Of a stretch of DNA of 17,059 nucleotides, positions 6,658-13,824 are shown piece by piece. Source of the stretch: AC-51 sp963749895 (lineage in GTDB: Bacteria; Actinomycetota; UBA4738; HRBIN12); contig CAVVOG010000007.1 in NCBI GenBank assembly GCA_963749895.1, forward strand, positions 1-17,059. The letters are read 5' to 3'. Within the stretch, counting starts at the first letter, position 1. Every line of letters begins with the position of its first letter. The notes beneath the pieces are model-generated. The model saw only the letters and a list, made by a program, of their open reading frames with translations. It did no database searches and was not told the origin of the DNA. The position numbers were made by a program, and so were the translations under genes.

Positions 6658-9075
6658 TCAGCTCCGCAGCCGCTCGCCGGCGGGGTCGTACGGGATCTCG
6701 GGCAGGATCCGCGCGGTGCGCGGCTCTCCGATCACGTAGACCGTGAGCTCGGGAGCCTCATCGGCGACGTCACGCTCCAGGTAGGCGAGCGCCAGGCTCG
6801 TCCCCACCGTGTGCCCGAAGGCGCCCGACGTGACCTCGCCGACCCTGCGGTCCCCGACCCAGATCCCGTCGTCGCGGCGAGCGTCCGCGTCGTCAGCGTC
6901 GACCTCGAGCAGGACGAGCCGCCACGTCGGGCCCGTCTCGCGCTCACGGCGTGCCGCCTCAGCGCCCACGAAGTCCTTCTCGTCGAACGCCACGAACCGA
7001 TCCAAACCGGTCATCCCCGGGGTGCAGTCCTGACGGAACTCCGCCGACCAGATCCCGTAGCCCTTCTCCAACCGGAGGCTGTCGATCGCGCGGTCGCCGA
7101 CGGGCTGCATCCCCAGATCCTCGCCGGCCTCGCGCAGCTCGCGCCAGAGCGTGCGGTGCTGCACGGTCGGCACGACGATCTCGAAGCCGAGCTCTCCCGT
7201 GAGCGAGATGCGCCCGACCACCGCCTGCGACGAGCCGACGTCCATCGCCCGGATCGTCAGGAACCCGAACGCGTCGTTCGACACCTCGTCGGTGGTGAGC
7301 CGCTCGAGGATCGAGCGCGATGCGGGACCGGAGATCGAGAACCCCATCCGGTCGTCGGTCAGGTTCCGGAGCGTCACGCCGCTCGGCGGGAGGTGCTGCA
7401 GGAACCACCGTCGGTGCCACTCCTGCAGGTAGTACGAGCCGGTCAGCCAGAACACGTCGTCGTCGAGGCGAGCGACGGTGAGGTCACCCATCAGCCGACC
7501 CGCGGGGTTCAGCATCGGGGCGAGACGGATCCTCCCGACCTCCGGCAGGCGGGATGCGACCAGATGGTCGAGCCACGCCGCCGCGCCGGGTCCGGAGACC
7601 TCGTAGCGGGCGTACTGCGCGATCTCGTAGGCGCCGGCCGCGTCGCGGACCGCCGCCACCTCCTCGCCCACGATCGGCTCGGCGTTCGACCGCCCGAGCG
7701 TGTCGTTCTCGACGAAGTCCGTCGACGGCGCGAAGTACAGCGGCACCTCGAGCCCCCAGTTCACGGTGAACCGGGCGCCGGCCTCCTCGAAGAGGTCGTA
7801 CACGGGCGTGGTCTTCAACGGACGGCCGGCCGGCAGCTCTTCGTTCGGGTACGCCATCAGGAAGCGGCGCGCGTAGAACTGCCCGGTCGTGTCGCGCAGG
7901 TAGCGGTCGTTCGCCGCGTACGGGCCGAACCGGGCGACGTCCATCCCGAACACGTCGTCGCCCGGGTCGCCGTCGACGATCCAGTTCGCCAGGGCCAGGC
8001 CGATCCCGGCGCCCTGGGAGAACCCGGCCATCACCCCGCACGCCGCCCAGTACCCGGGCAGGCCGGGGACGGGACCGACGAGCGGATTGCCGTCGGGCGT
8101 GAACGTGAACGCGCCGTTCACCCACCGCCTGATCCCCACGTCCTGCAGCACCGGGAACCGCGCGAACCCGATCGACAGCTCGGGCATGATCCGCTCGAGC
8201 TCCTCCGGGAACAGGGTCCGCCCGAAGTCCCACGGCGCTCCCTCGACCGCCCAGTGTCGAGGGTTCTGCTCGTACACACCGAGCAGGATCCCCCCGTGCT
8301 CCTTCTGGAGGTAGGTGAACCCCTCGAGGTCGGTGACCGCCGGCATGTCGCCCTCGATCGCCGCGATCTCGGGGATGTCCTCGGTGACCAGGAAGTGATG
8401 GACCATCGGCGTGAGCGGGTGGTCCACGCCCACCATCCGCCCGACACGACGCGCCCACAGGCCCCCGGCGTTCACCACGTGCTCGGCGGTCACCGGGCCC
8501 TGCTCGGTCTCGACGAGCCACTCGCCGCTCGGCTGGCGCTGCAGCTCGAGCACCCGGTTGCCCTCGACGATCTCGGCGCCGCGCTTCTTCGCCGCGATCG
8601 CGTACGCGTACGTCGCCCCGTTGGGGTCGAGGTTGCCCTCCTCGGGATCGAACAGCGCCGCCAGGACACCGGACGGCTCGATGATCGGGACCAGCTCGGC
8701 GGCCTCCTGCGGCGAGCACAGGTACGCGTCCGTCGTGCCCTGCGAGCGGAGCCACGCGAGCTCGGACTTCAGCCACTCGGCGCGCTCCGGCGTCCCGGCG
8801 AGCTCGAGGCCGCCGGACATGTGGAGCCCCACGCTCTGACCGCTCTCGGCTTCGATCGTCGGCCACATCTCGATCGTGTAGCGCTGCAGGGCCGCCACAC
8901 GCGTGTCGGCGTTGATCGCGTGGAACCCGCCGGCCGCGTGCCAGGACGAGCCCGCGGTGAGCTCCGCTCGCTCGATCAAGACGGCGTCGGTGAGACCCTT
9001 GGCCGCCAGGTGGTACAGGACGCTGCACCCCACGATGCCGCCGCCGATCACGACGACCTGGTACCGATCACGCAC
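6658..9075 (-). CDS. Dimethylglycine/sarcosine dehydrogenase-like FAD enzyme with GcvT folate domain
   Basis: An 805-residue two-domain enzyme. Residues 1-400 are a DAO-type FAD oxidoreductase: VVVIGGGIVGCS (dinucleotide fold, 7-18), then LTAGSSWHAAGG with His46, the residue that holds FAD covalently in dimethylglycine and sarcosine dehydrogenases. Residues about 415-800 are a GcvT-like aminomethyl/tetrahydrofolate-binding domain, including DSLRLEKGYGIWSAEF and GLDRFVAFDEKDFVG. The expected reaction is oxidative N-demethylation of dimethylglycine or sarcosine, passing formaldehyde to tetrahydrofolate. The exact N-methyl amine cannot be told from motifs. The frame stays open to 9984, but family homology begins at GTG 9075, with AGGAAGGG at 9087-9094 (11-nt spacer). 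Length fits the family. It is followed by the adenylyl cyclase and divergent from osmC-like. Confidence 0.88.
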   Translation of the reverse strand: MRDRYQVVVIGGGIVGCSVLYHLAAKGLTDAVLIERAELTAGSSWHAAGGFHAINADTRVAALQRYTIEMWPTIEAESGQSVGLHMSGGLELAGTPERAEWLKSELAWLRSQGTTDAYLCSPQEAAELVPIIEPSGVLAALFDPEEGNLDPNGATYAYAIAAKKRGAEIVEGNRVLELQRQPSGEWLVETEQGPVTAEHVVNAGGLWARRVGRMVGVDHPLTPMVHHFLVTEDIPEIAAIEGDMPAVTDLEGFTYLQKEHGGILLGVYEQNPRHWAVEGAPWDFGRTLFPEELERIMPELSIGFARFPVLQDVGIRRWVNGAFTFTPDGNPLVGPVPGLPGYWAACGVMAGFSQGAGIGLALANWIVDGDPGDDVFGMDVARFGPYAANDRYLRDTTGQFYARRFLMAYPNEELPAGRPLKTTPVYDLFEEAGARFTVNWGLEVPLYFAPSTDFVENDTLGRSNAEPIVGEEVAAVRDAAGAYEIAQYARYEVSGPGAAAWLDHLVASRLPEVGRIRLAPMLNPAGRLMGDLTVARLDDDVFWLTGSYYLQEWHRRWFLQHLPPSGVTLRNLTDDRMGFSISGPASRSILERLTTDEVSNDAFGFLTIRAMDVGSSQAVVGRISLTGELGFEIVVPTVQHRTLWRELREAGEDLGMQPVGDRAIDSLRLEKGYGIWSAEFRQDCTPGMTGLDRFVAFDEKDFVGAEAARRERETGPTWRLVLLEVDADDADARRDDGIWVGDRRVGEVTSGAFGHTVGTSLALAYLERDVADEAPELTVYVIGEPRTARILPEIPYDPAGERLRS

Positions 9076-9101
9076 GAGACGAACCGCCCTTCCTGCGAGG
9101 T

Positions 9102-9115
9102 CGACGGGACCGTCG
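9102..9115. repeat. 14-bp inverted repeat in the dehydrogenase leader
   Basis: CGACGG-GA-CCGTCG is a perfect dyad 26 nt upstream of the dehydrogenase start codon and just downstream of the proposed -10 box. The position suits an operator overlapping +1 or a small 5' mRNA hairpin before the ribosome site. Confidence 0.4.
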
Positions 9116-9116
9116 G

Positions 9117-9122
9117 AGTCTA
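9117..9122 (-). promoter_or_regulatory. Candidate -10 box of the dehydrogenase-cyclase operon
   Basis: The minus strand reads TAGACT, fitting TAnnnT. It would place the transcript start near 9110, inside the 14-bp dyad, about 35 nt before GTG 9075 and with room for the ribosome site. The -35 position is occupied by a direct repeat rather than a TTGACA-like box, which is what an activator-dependent promoter looks like. Confidence 0.35.
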
Positions 9123-9127
9123 GCCAG

Positions 9128-9146
9128 GGGGTCCGGGCGGGGTCCG
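9128..9146 (-). repeat. Tandem 8-bp direct repeat upstream of the dehydrogenase promoter
   Basis: CGGACCCC occurs twice (9146-9139 and 9135-9128 on the minus strand) with start points 11 bp apart, one helical turn, ending 5 nt before the -10 box. This spacing is typical of activators or response regulators that bind side by side. The same octamer is contained in dyad A (3333-3349). Confidence 0.35.
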
Positions 9147-9225
9147 CTCGGAGGTGACTTCGGGTCGCCCGTCGAGCCTCGACCATCGCATCGTTTCGGG
9201 CGCGGGGGCGCACTCGCCGCGCGGG

Positions 9226-9231
9226 TACGCT
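9226..9231 (+). promoter_or_regulatory. Possible -10 box of the osmC-like gene
   Basis: TACGCT fits TAnnnT and lies about 13 nt before the ribosome site AGGAGGAAGGGG (9244-9255). A transcript would start near 9238. No clear -35 is seen in the G/C-rich sequence upstream. Confidence 0.25.
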
Positions 9232-9261
9232 CGTCGTCAGACCAGGAGGAAGGGGCACGAC

Positions 9262-9684
9262 ATGGCGACCACACGGATCGCGTCCACGCGCTGGGAGGGC
9301 TCGCTGCTCGAGGGCAGCGGCAAGACCACCTTCGAGTCGAGCGGGCTCGGCACCTACGACGTCAGCTGGCCGGCACGCTCGGAGGAGCCGAACGGCAAGA
9401 CCAGTCCCGAAGAGCTGATCGCGGCCGCCCACAGCGCGTGCTTCTCGATGTCGCTTTCGAGCGGACTCGCGAAGGCCGGAACCCCACCGACCAGCCTCGA
9501 CGTGCGGGCCGAGGTGGACTTCCAGCCCGGCCAGGGCATCACCGAGATCCGCCTGGCGGTCCGCGGCGACGTGCCCGGCCTCGATGCCGAAGGCTTCCGC
9601 GCCGCCGCCGAGACCGCGAAGGAGAACTGCCCGGTCTCGAAGGCGCTCGCCGCGACGCCGATCTCGCTGAGCGTGCTCGACTAG
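9262..9684 (+). CDS. OsmC-family peroxiredoxin
   Basis: A 140-residue cytoplasmic thiol peroxidase of the OsmC group, which reduces organic hydroperoxides. The two redox cysteines are present: Cys60 in AAAHSACFSMSLS and Cys123 in ENCPVSKAL, with the SPEELIAAAHS segment that precedes the peroxidatic Cys in OsmC. Length is normal for the family. ATG 9262 is supported by a strong AGGAGGAAGGGG ribosome site at 9244-9255. It is divergent from the dehydrogenase, whose relatives acting as oxidases make peroxide, so a protective role is possible but unproven. Its TAG stop shares bases with the stop of the convergent monooxygenase-like gene. Confidence 0.92.
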   Translation: MATTRIASTRWEGSLLEGSGKTTFESSGLGTYDVSWPARSEEPNGKTSPEELIAAAHSACFSMSLSSGLAKAGTPPTSLDVRAEVDFQPGQGITEIRLAVRGDVPGLDAEGFRAAAETAKENCPVSKALAATPISLSVLD

Positions 9685-10883
9685 CGTCCGGCGATCGTCG
9701 AGGCCACGACCGCGGCGTCCTCGCCGACGCCGAACAGCAGCGAGGACTTGCGTTTCCTCAAGAAGTGCACCCCGACGAAGTGCAGACCTGGGACGACCGT
9801 GCTCGTGCCGTCCCGCTGGAGCGGGAACCCCATGTCGTCGAACGCATCGTCCCACGGCAGCCATGACCGGTAGTCCGGTCGGAAGCCGCCCGTGAAGATC
9901 GCGGCCCCGAAGCCGGCGAGGTCGAGTTCGGTCGGCGACCCGGGATCGAACGGCGGCGGCTCCTCCACCTCGGGGACCGGCCAACCCCGCTCGGTCGCCG
10001 TCTTCACGATCAGCCCCATGTACATGCGGTAGCGCTCGTCACCCCACGCGACCGACGCAGCGAGATCGTCTGCGAAGATCGCGGTCCGTCCGTCGCACCC
10101 CGAGAAGTGCCCCAGCAGCGTCACCCCGATCTCGCGGAGCATCCGCAGGTGCAGATCGTGGCCACCGTCGTGGCCGCTCGCGATCAGGTTCGCGTCCAGA
10201 CGAGCCTTGGGATCCGGGAGCGCGTCGACCGGCTGATCGGTGAACCCGGTCTCGACGGCCCACCACACGGTGTCGTGGTCACCGATGCGGCGCGGCGTCC
10301 ACGGCGCTCGCCCGCACGCCAGGAAGACCTCGCGCCCGGCCTGGTGGAGTTCCTCGGCGATCTGGCAGCCCGACTGCCCGCTCCCGACCACGAGGACCTT
10401 CCCGGCGGGCAGTGCGGCCTCGCTCGTGTAGCCGGTGACGTCGAGCTGCAGGAGATCGTCCGGCAGCGACGCGGCGGCGGGCGGGCGGTGGGGACGCTGG
10501 TAGGCGCCGGTCGCCAGGACGACGTCAGCGGCCCGCCACGGGCCGTCCGCGGTCGACACGACGAACCCCTCGTCCCGGTGGTCGACGGCCGTGACGTCCA
10601 CGCCCTCTCGCACGGGCAGGTCCGTCGCGTACCGGTCGAGGGTCGCCGCGATCTGGTCGCGGGGCATGAACCCGTCCGGATCGTCACCGTCGTAGCGCGC
10701 GCCCGGCAGCTGCACGGTCCAGTTGGGCGTGACGAGGCAGAAGCTGTCCCAGCGATCGCGCCACGACTGCGCGATCAGTCCCCGTTCGAGCACGACGTGC
10801 TCGACCCCTCGGGCGGCCAGCTCGTGGCTGGTCGCCAGCCCGGCCTGTCCTCCACCGACGACGACCACGCGGACCTGCTCCAT
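9681..10883 (-). CDS. FAD/NADPH-dependent flavin monooxygenase-like oxidoreductase
   Basis: A 400-residue flavoprotein with two dinucleotide-binding sites: VVVVGGGQAG (6-15) for FAD and VLVVGSGQSG (163-172) for NADPH. An ATG motif (124-126) and a late GLHFVGVHF segment (366-374) complete the fold seen in flavin-containing/Baeyer-Villiger-type monooxygenases and the CzcO-like group. The substrate cannot be read from sequence; N- or S-oxygenation or ketone oxidation are all possible. The start ATG 10883 is chosen because the GGG fold begins six residues later; the longer frame to 10952 is Pro/Arg-rich antisense sequence. It is divergent from the decarboxylase-like gene across an 89-nt gap, and its TAG stop overlaps the osmC-like stop within a single CTAG. 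Confidence 0.85.
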   Translation of the reverse strand: MEQVRVVVVGGGQAGLATSHELAARGVEHVVLERGLIAQSWRDRWDSFCLVTPNWTVQLPGARYDGDDPDGFMPRDQIAATLDRYATDLPVREGVDVTAVDHRDEGFVVSTADGPWRAADVVLATGAYQRPHRPPAAASLPDDLLQLDVTGYTSEAALPAGKVLVVGSGQSGCQIAEELHQAGREVFLACGRAPWTPRRIGDHDTVWWAVETGFTDQPVDALPDPKARLDANLIASGHDGGHDLHLRMLREIGVTLLGHFSGCDGRTAIFADDLAASVAWGDERYRMYMGLIVKTATERGWPVPEVEEPPPFDPGSPTELDLAGFGAAIFTGGFRPDYRSWLPWDDAFDDMGFPLQRDGTSTVVPGLHFVGVHFLRKRKSSLLFGVGEDAAVVASTIAGR

Positions 10884-10961
10884 GAGGTCCGAGTATGGCG
10901 CACCGCGATCCGGATAGGCACGGCCCCGCCAGGCAGGGCATGATGCGGGCAACCGGCGCCG

Positions 10962-10968
10962 AAGGAGG
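10962..10968 (+). promoter_or_regulatory. Ribosome-binding site fixing the decarboxylase start
   Basis: AAGGAGG lies 4 nt before ATG 10973. Upstream in-frame starts near 10940 have no such site, so 10973 is the likely initiation codon. Confidence 0.7.
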
Positions 10969-10972
10969 CACC

Positions 10973-12529
10973 ATGTCCGTGTCGCACACCCGAGCGCGTG
11001 CGGGGGTCGCCGCCTCGGAGCCCGACGCCCTCTCGATCCGCGACGGCCACCTGTTCATCGAAGAGCTCGACGCCGCCGACCTCGTCGAGCGGTTCGGGTC
11101 GCCGATCTTCGTGTTCTCCGAGACGCAGCTGCGGACGAACCTCCGGCGGATCCGGACGGCGTTCGCCGAGGGATGGCCCGACGGACCGGTCGATGTCCTG
11201 CCGGCCTTCAAGGCGAACCCGATGCTCGCCACGCGGCACATCCTGTCCGAGGAGGGGGCCGGCGCGGACATCTACTCGCCCGAGGAGCTCGACGGGGTCC
11301 TGCGGACCGGCGTCGACCCCGAGCTCGTCTCGGTGAACGGCGGCGGCAAGCCCCGCGAGCACCTGCGCCGCTGCATCGACGCGGGCGTCCGGATCACGGT
11401 CGAGGACATCCACGAGATCGACCGGATCCAGGAGGTCGCGGCCGAGCTGGGGACGACCGCGAAGATCCGGTTCCGCGTGAAGTCGATCGTCCCGAACCTG
11501 TGGCGTCGGACGGACTTCAGCCAGGCGACCGTCCCGATCGACCTGGGCATCCAGGTCTACAAGTCGGGGATCCCCCAGGAGTACCTCGTCGAGATGGGGC
11601 GCCGCGCGCTCGCGATGCCCAACGTCGAGCTGGTCGGGATCCACATGCACGAGGGGCGCCACCACCCCAGCACGTGGTTCCGCGAGGGGCTGATGGTGCG
11701 CTACGGGCGGCTGATCGGCGAGCTCAGCCGCGCGTGGGGCGGGTGGCAGCCGAAGGAGATCGACATCGGCGGCGGCATCCCGAGCCTGCGCGACCCGATG
11801 AACAAGGAGATGCCGCGCTCGGAGTTCGTGCTGACGGCGCTCGCCTACCCGCTGATGGTGGGCCTGCGCGGGCTCGGAGATCGCGTCTACCACGGCGTGA
11901 TGGGCAAGGTCCTGCCGATGCTGACGAGCGAGCATGAGCCGAAGGCGCCGCCGTCGATCGAGGAGTTCGCGCGGGTCATCACGACGACCCTGCGGACCGA
12001 ACTCCACCGCCAAGGCATCCGGACCGAAGGCGTGCGGCTCCAGGTCGAGCCCGGCCGCTGGCTCCACGGCAACACGGGGGTCCACCTCACGCGGGTGAAG
12101 GTCGTGAAACACCAGACGAAGCCCTACCCCTACGCGTGGGTGCTCACCGACACCACGCTGTTCTTCCTGGCCGGCGGGGCCCTCGAGCACAACCGCTACC
12201 CGTACCTGGTCGCGAACCGAGCGGACGCGCCGCGGACGCTCTCGGCCGACATCGTCGGGCACTCGTGCTTCGCCGACCTCATCGTCCTCGGCGGCCACGT
12301 TCCCGAGTGCGAGGAGGGCGACGTGGTGGCGTTCCTGGAGGCGGGCGCCTATCAGGAGTCCTCCGCCTCGAACTTCAACGCCCTCCCGCGCCCGGCCTCC
12401 GTCCTGGTCCACGGGGACGCGGCCGAGGTGATCAAGCGGGCCGAGACCGTCGAGGACGTGTGGGGGCGCGACGCGGTGCCCGACCGCGTCCGGACCCAGC
12501 CGCGGACGGCGACCCCGACCACCTCATGA
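10973..12529 (+). CDS. Divergent diaminopimelate decarboxylase-like (fold-type III) PLP enzyme
   Basis: A 518-residue fold-type III PLP enzyme, alanine-racemase barrel plus C-terminal beta domain. Landmarks: PLP-binding Lys80 in LPAFKANPM, His224/His226 in GIHMHEGRHH, the phosphate loop DIGGGIP (264-270), EPGRWL (359-364), and Tyr460 in EAGAYQESSASNFNALPRPA. These mark it as a decarboxylase relative of LysA. Two signatures differ. LysA-type HIGSQ is replaced by HEGRH, and the substrate-binding CESGD motif is replaced by CFADL (432-436), keeping only the Cys. About 90 residues separate GGG from EPGR, roughly 50 more than usual. The substrate is therefore probably not meso-diaminopimelate; another D- or L-amino acid or a carrier-bound one is possible. 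It heads a coupled run: its TGA overlaps the next ATG. Confidence 0.85.
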   Translation: MSVSHTRARAGVAASEPDALSIRDGHLFIEELDAADLVERFGSPIFVFSETQLRTNLRRIRTAFAEGWPDGPVDVLPAFKANPMLATRHILSEEGAGADIYSPEELDGVLRTGVDPELVSVNGGGKPREHLRRCIDAGVRITVEDIHEIDRIQEVAAELGTTAKIRFRVKSIVPNLWRRTDFSQATVPIDLGIQVYKSGIPQEYLVEMGRRALAMPNVELVGIHMHEGRHHPSTWFREGLMVRYGRLIGELSRAWGGWQPKEIDIGGGIPSLRDPMNKEMPRSEFVLTALAYPLMVGLRGLGDRVYHGVMGKVLPMLTSEHEPKAPPSIEEFARVITTTLRTELHRQGIRTEGVRLQVEPGRWLHGNTGVHLTRVKVVKHQTKPYPYAWVLTDTTLFFLAGGALEHNRYPYLVANRADAPRTLSADIVGHSCFADLIVLGGHVPECEEGDVVAFLEAGAYQESSASNFNALPRPASVLVHGDAAEVIKRAETVEDVWGRDAVPDRVRTQPRTATPTTS

Positions 12530-12918
12530 CCGACGATGCCGGCATCTGGGTCGTCGCGGTGTTGCAGGTGATCGCCGCCGTCGCGATCGCGGCGTTCTGG
12601 CTCACCTGGCCGAAGGAACCCCACGACGAAGACTGGCTCCCGCCTGGCTACGTCCAGCACGAGGAGGTCTTCCTGTACTCGGACACGGTCCTCGCGCTCG
12701 TGCTCCTGGCGTCGGCCGTGCTCCTGGTCCTCGAGGAGCCGCTCGGGGCGTCCCTCGCGCTCGTCGCGGCCGGGGGGCTGACCTTCCTCGGGGTGATCGA
12801 CCTCGCGTACTTCGCCAAGCACGGGATGTTCAGGGCTGAGCGAGGAGGGCTGATGAACGCCGGGATCGTCGTCGGCGTGCTGCTCCTGGCCGCGATCCTC
12901 GTCGTGAGGTTCGCCTGA
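12526..12918 (+). CDS. Four-helix membrane protein of unknown function
   Basis: A 130-residue integral membrane protein that I do not recognise. Four hydrophobic segments can be seen at about 7-27, 53-69, 74-97 and 110-128. Between the first two is an acidic, aromatic loop (KEPHDEDWLPPGYVQHEEVF, 30-49) that could face a substrate or partner. The start ATG overlaps the decarboxylase stop (ATGA), so translation is probably coupled, and the SDR gene begins 1 nt after its stop. The tight packing suggests that it works with the two flanking enzymes, for example as an anchor or transporter, but nothing in the sequence fixes a function. Confidence 0.8.
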   Translation: MTDDAGIWVVAVLQVIAAVAIAAFWLTWPKEPHDEDWLPPGYVQHEEVFLYSDTVLALVLLASAVLLVLEEPLGASLALVAAGGLTFLGVIDLAYFAKHGMFRAERGGLMNAGIVVGVLLLAAILVVRFA

Positions 12919-12919
12919 G

Positions 12920-13789
12920 ATGGGGCGCGTCCCGGACCTGCGCGATCGGCACGTGATCGTCACCGGCGGTTCGAGCGGGATCGGCCTCGCGCTCGTGCGC
13001 CGGATCGTGGGGCTGGGCGCGAGGGTCTCCATCGTCGCCCTCGACGACGCCGACATGGCACGGCTGCGCGACGAGCCGCTCGACGGTTCCCACCGGGTCC
13101 ACCTCGCGCCTGCCGACGTCGGCGACCGCGGACAGGTCGCGGCCGCCATCGCCGGCGCGATCGATGCGAACGGCGCGGTCGACGTCCTCGTCACCTGCGC
13201 GGGCGTCGTCCACCCCGGATACGTCGAGGACCTCGCCGACGGCGTGTTCGAACGCGACATGGCGATCGACTACTTCGGCACGCTGTGGACGATCCGCGCG
13301 GTCCTCCCGTCGATGCTCGAGCGGCGCCGCGGGACGATCGTGTGCATCTCGTCGTTCGCGGGGCTGATCGGCGTGTTCGGGATGAGCGCCTACGGCCCGC
13401 CGAAGTACGCGGTCCGCGGCCTCTGCGAGACCCTGCGGACGGAGCTGAAACCCCGCGGGATCCACGTCGCGAGCGTGTACCCGACCGACGTGGACACCCC
13501 CGGGTTCGCCGCCGAGCTCCCCCAACACCCGCCGGAGCAAGACGCGATGCAGGGCAAGGTCCGTCCGATCGGTCCCGAAGTCGTGGTCGACGCGATCCTC
13601 GACGGCATCGCCCGGAAGCGGAAGCGGATCTACCCGGGTGGATGGAACTGGTTCCTCGCGCGTCTCGCGAACGCCGCACCGTGGATCGGCGACGCGATCG
13701 TCGACCGGGCCGTGGCGAAGGCCGCCACGCGCGGGTTCCCGACATCGGGCGACGGCTCCGTCACGCGGACCGGTGATCCGGCGGCGTAA
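12920..13789 (+). CDS. Short-chain dehydrogenase/reductase, 3-ketosphinganine reductase-like
   Basis: A 289-residue classical SDR that uses NAD(P)H. The cofactor motif TGGSSGIG is at 15-22, TCAG replaces the usual NNAG at 92-95, and the catalytic residues are Ser145, Tyr158 and Lys162 in SAYGPPKYAVRG. The stretch SVYPTDVDTPGF (185-196) is like the VYPPDTDTPG of 3-ketodihydrosphingosine reductases, so a long-chain keto-lipid is one possible substrate. The C-terminal region (about 235-265) is hydrophobic and may touch the membrane. No sphingolipid synthase gene is in the window, so this is only an analogy. It starts 1 nt after the four-helix membrane gene and closes the decarboxylase cassette. 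Confidence 0.87.
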   Translation: MGRVPDLRDRHVIVTGGSSGIGLALVRRIVGLGARVSIVALDDADMARLRDEPLDGSHRVHLAPADVGDRGQVAAAIAGAIDANGAVDVLVTCAGVVHPGYVEDLADGVFERDMAIDYFGTLWTIRAVLPSMLERRRGTIVCISSFAGLIGVFGMSAYGPPKYAVRGLCETLRTELKPRGIHVASVYPTDVDTPGFAAELPQHPPEQDAMQGKVRPIGPEVVVDAILDGIARKRKRIYPGGWNWFLARLANAAPWIGDAIVDRAVAKAATRGFPTSGDGSVTRTGDPAA

Positions 13790-13803
13790 GGGTTCCGTAA
13801 CAC

Positions 13804-13821
13804 CGCACCCTCTACGGTGCG
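13804..13821 (+). promoter_or_regulatory. Candidate leaderless promoter with hairpin at the methyltransferase start
   Basis: TACGGT at 13813-13818 fits the TAnnnT -10 box and ends 6 nt before ATG 13825, which would put the transcript start at or next to the ATG. There is no ribosome site, as expected for a leaderless mRNA. The box lies in an inverted repeat, CGCACC-n6-GGTGCG. TTCCGT at 13793-13798 could be a -35, though the spacing of 14 is short. Confidence 0.38.
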
Positions 13822-13824
13822 CGC

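Noticed and set aside
6217..9123. A 968-residue plus-strand open frame opposite the dehydrogenase
   Set aside because: Low-complexity composition with no motifs; the opposite strand carries a full-length, recognisable enzyme.
9076..9984. N-terminal extension of the dehydrogenase to 9984
   Set aside because: The extension is antisense to the osmC-like gene, has no family homology, and would bury the FAD fold 300 residues inside the protein.
10973..12529. Calling the PLP enzyme lysA
   Set aside because: The CESGD and HIGSQ signatures are missing and there is a large insertion, so the fold is supported but the substrate is not.
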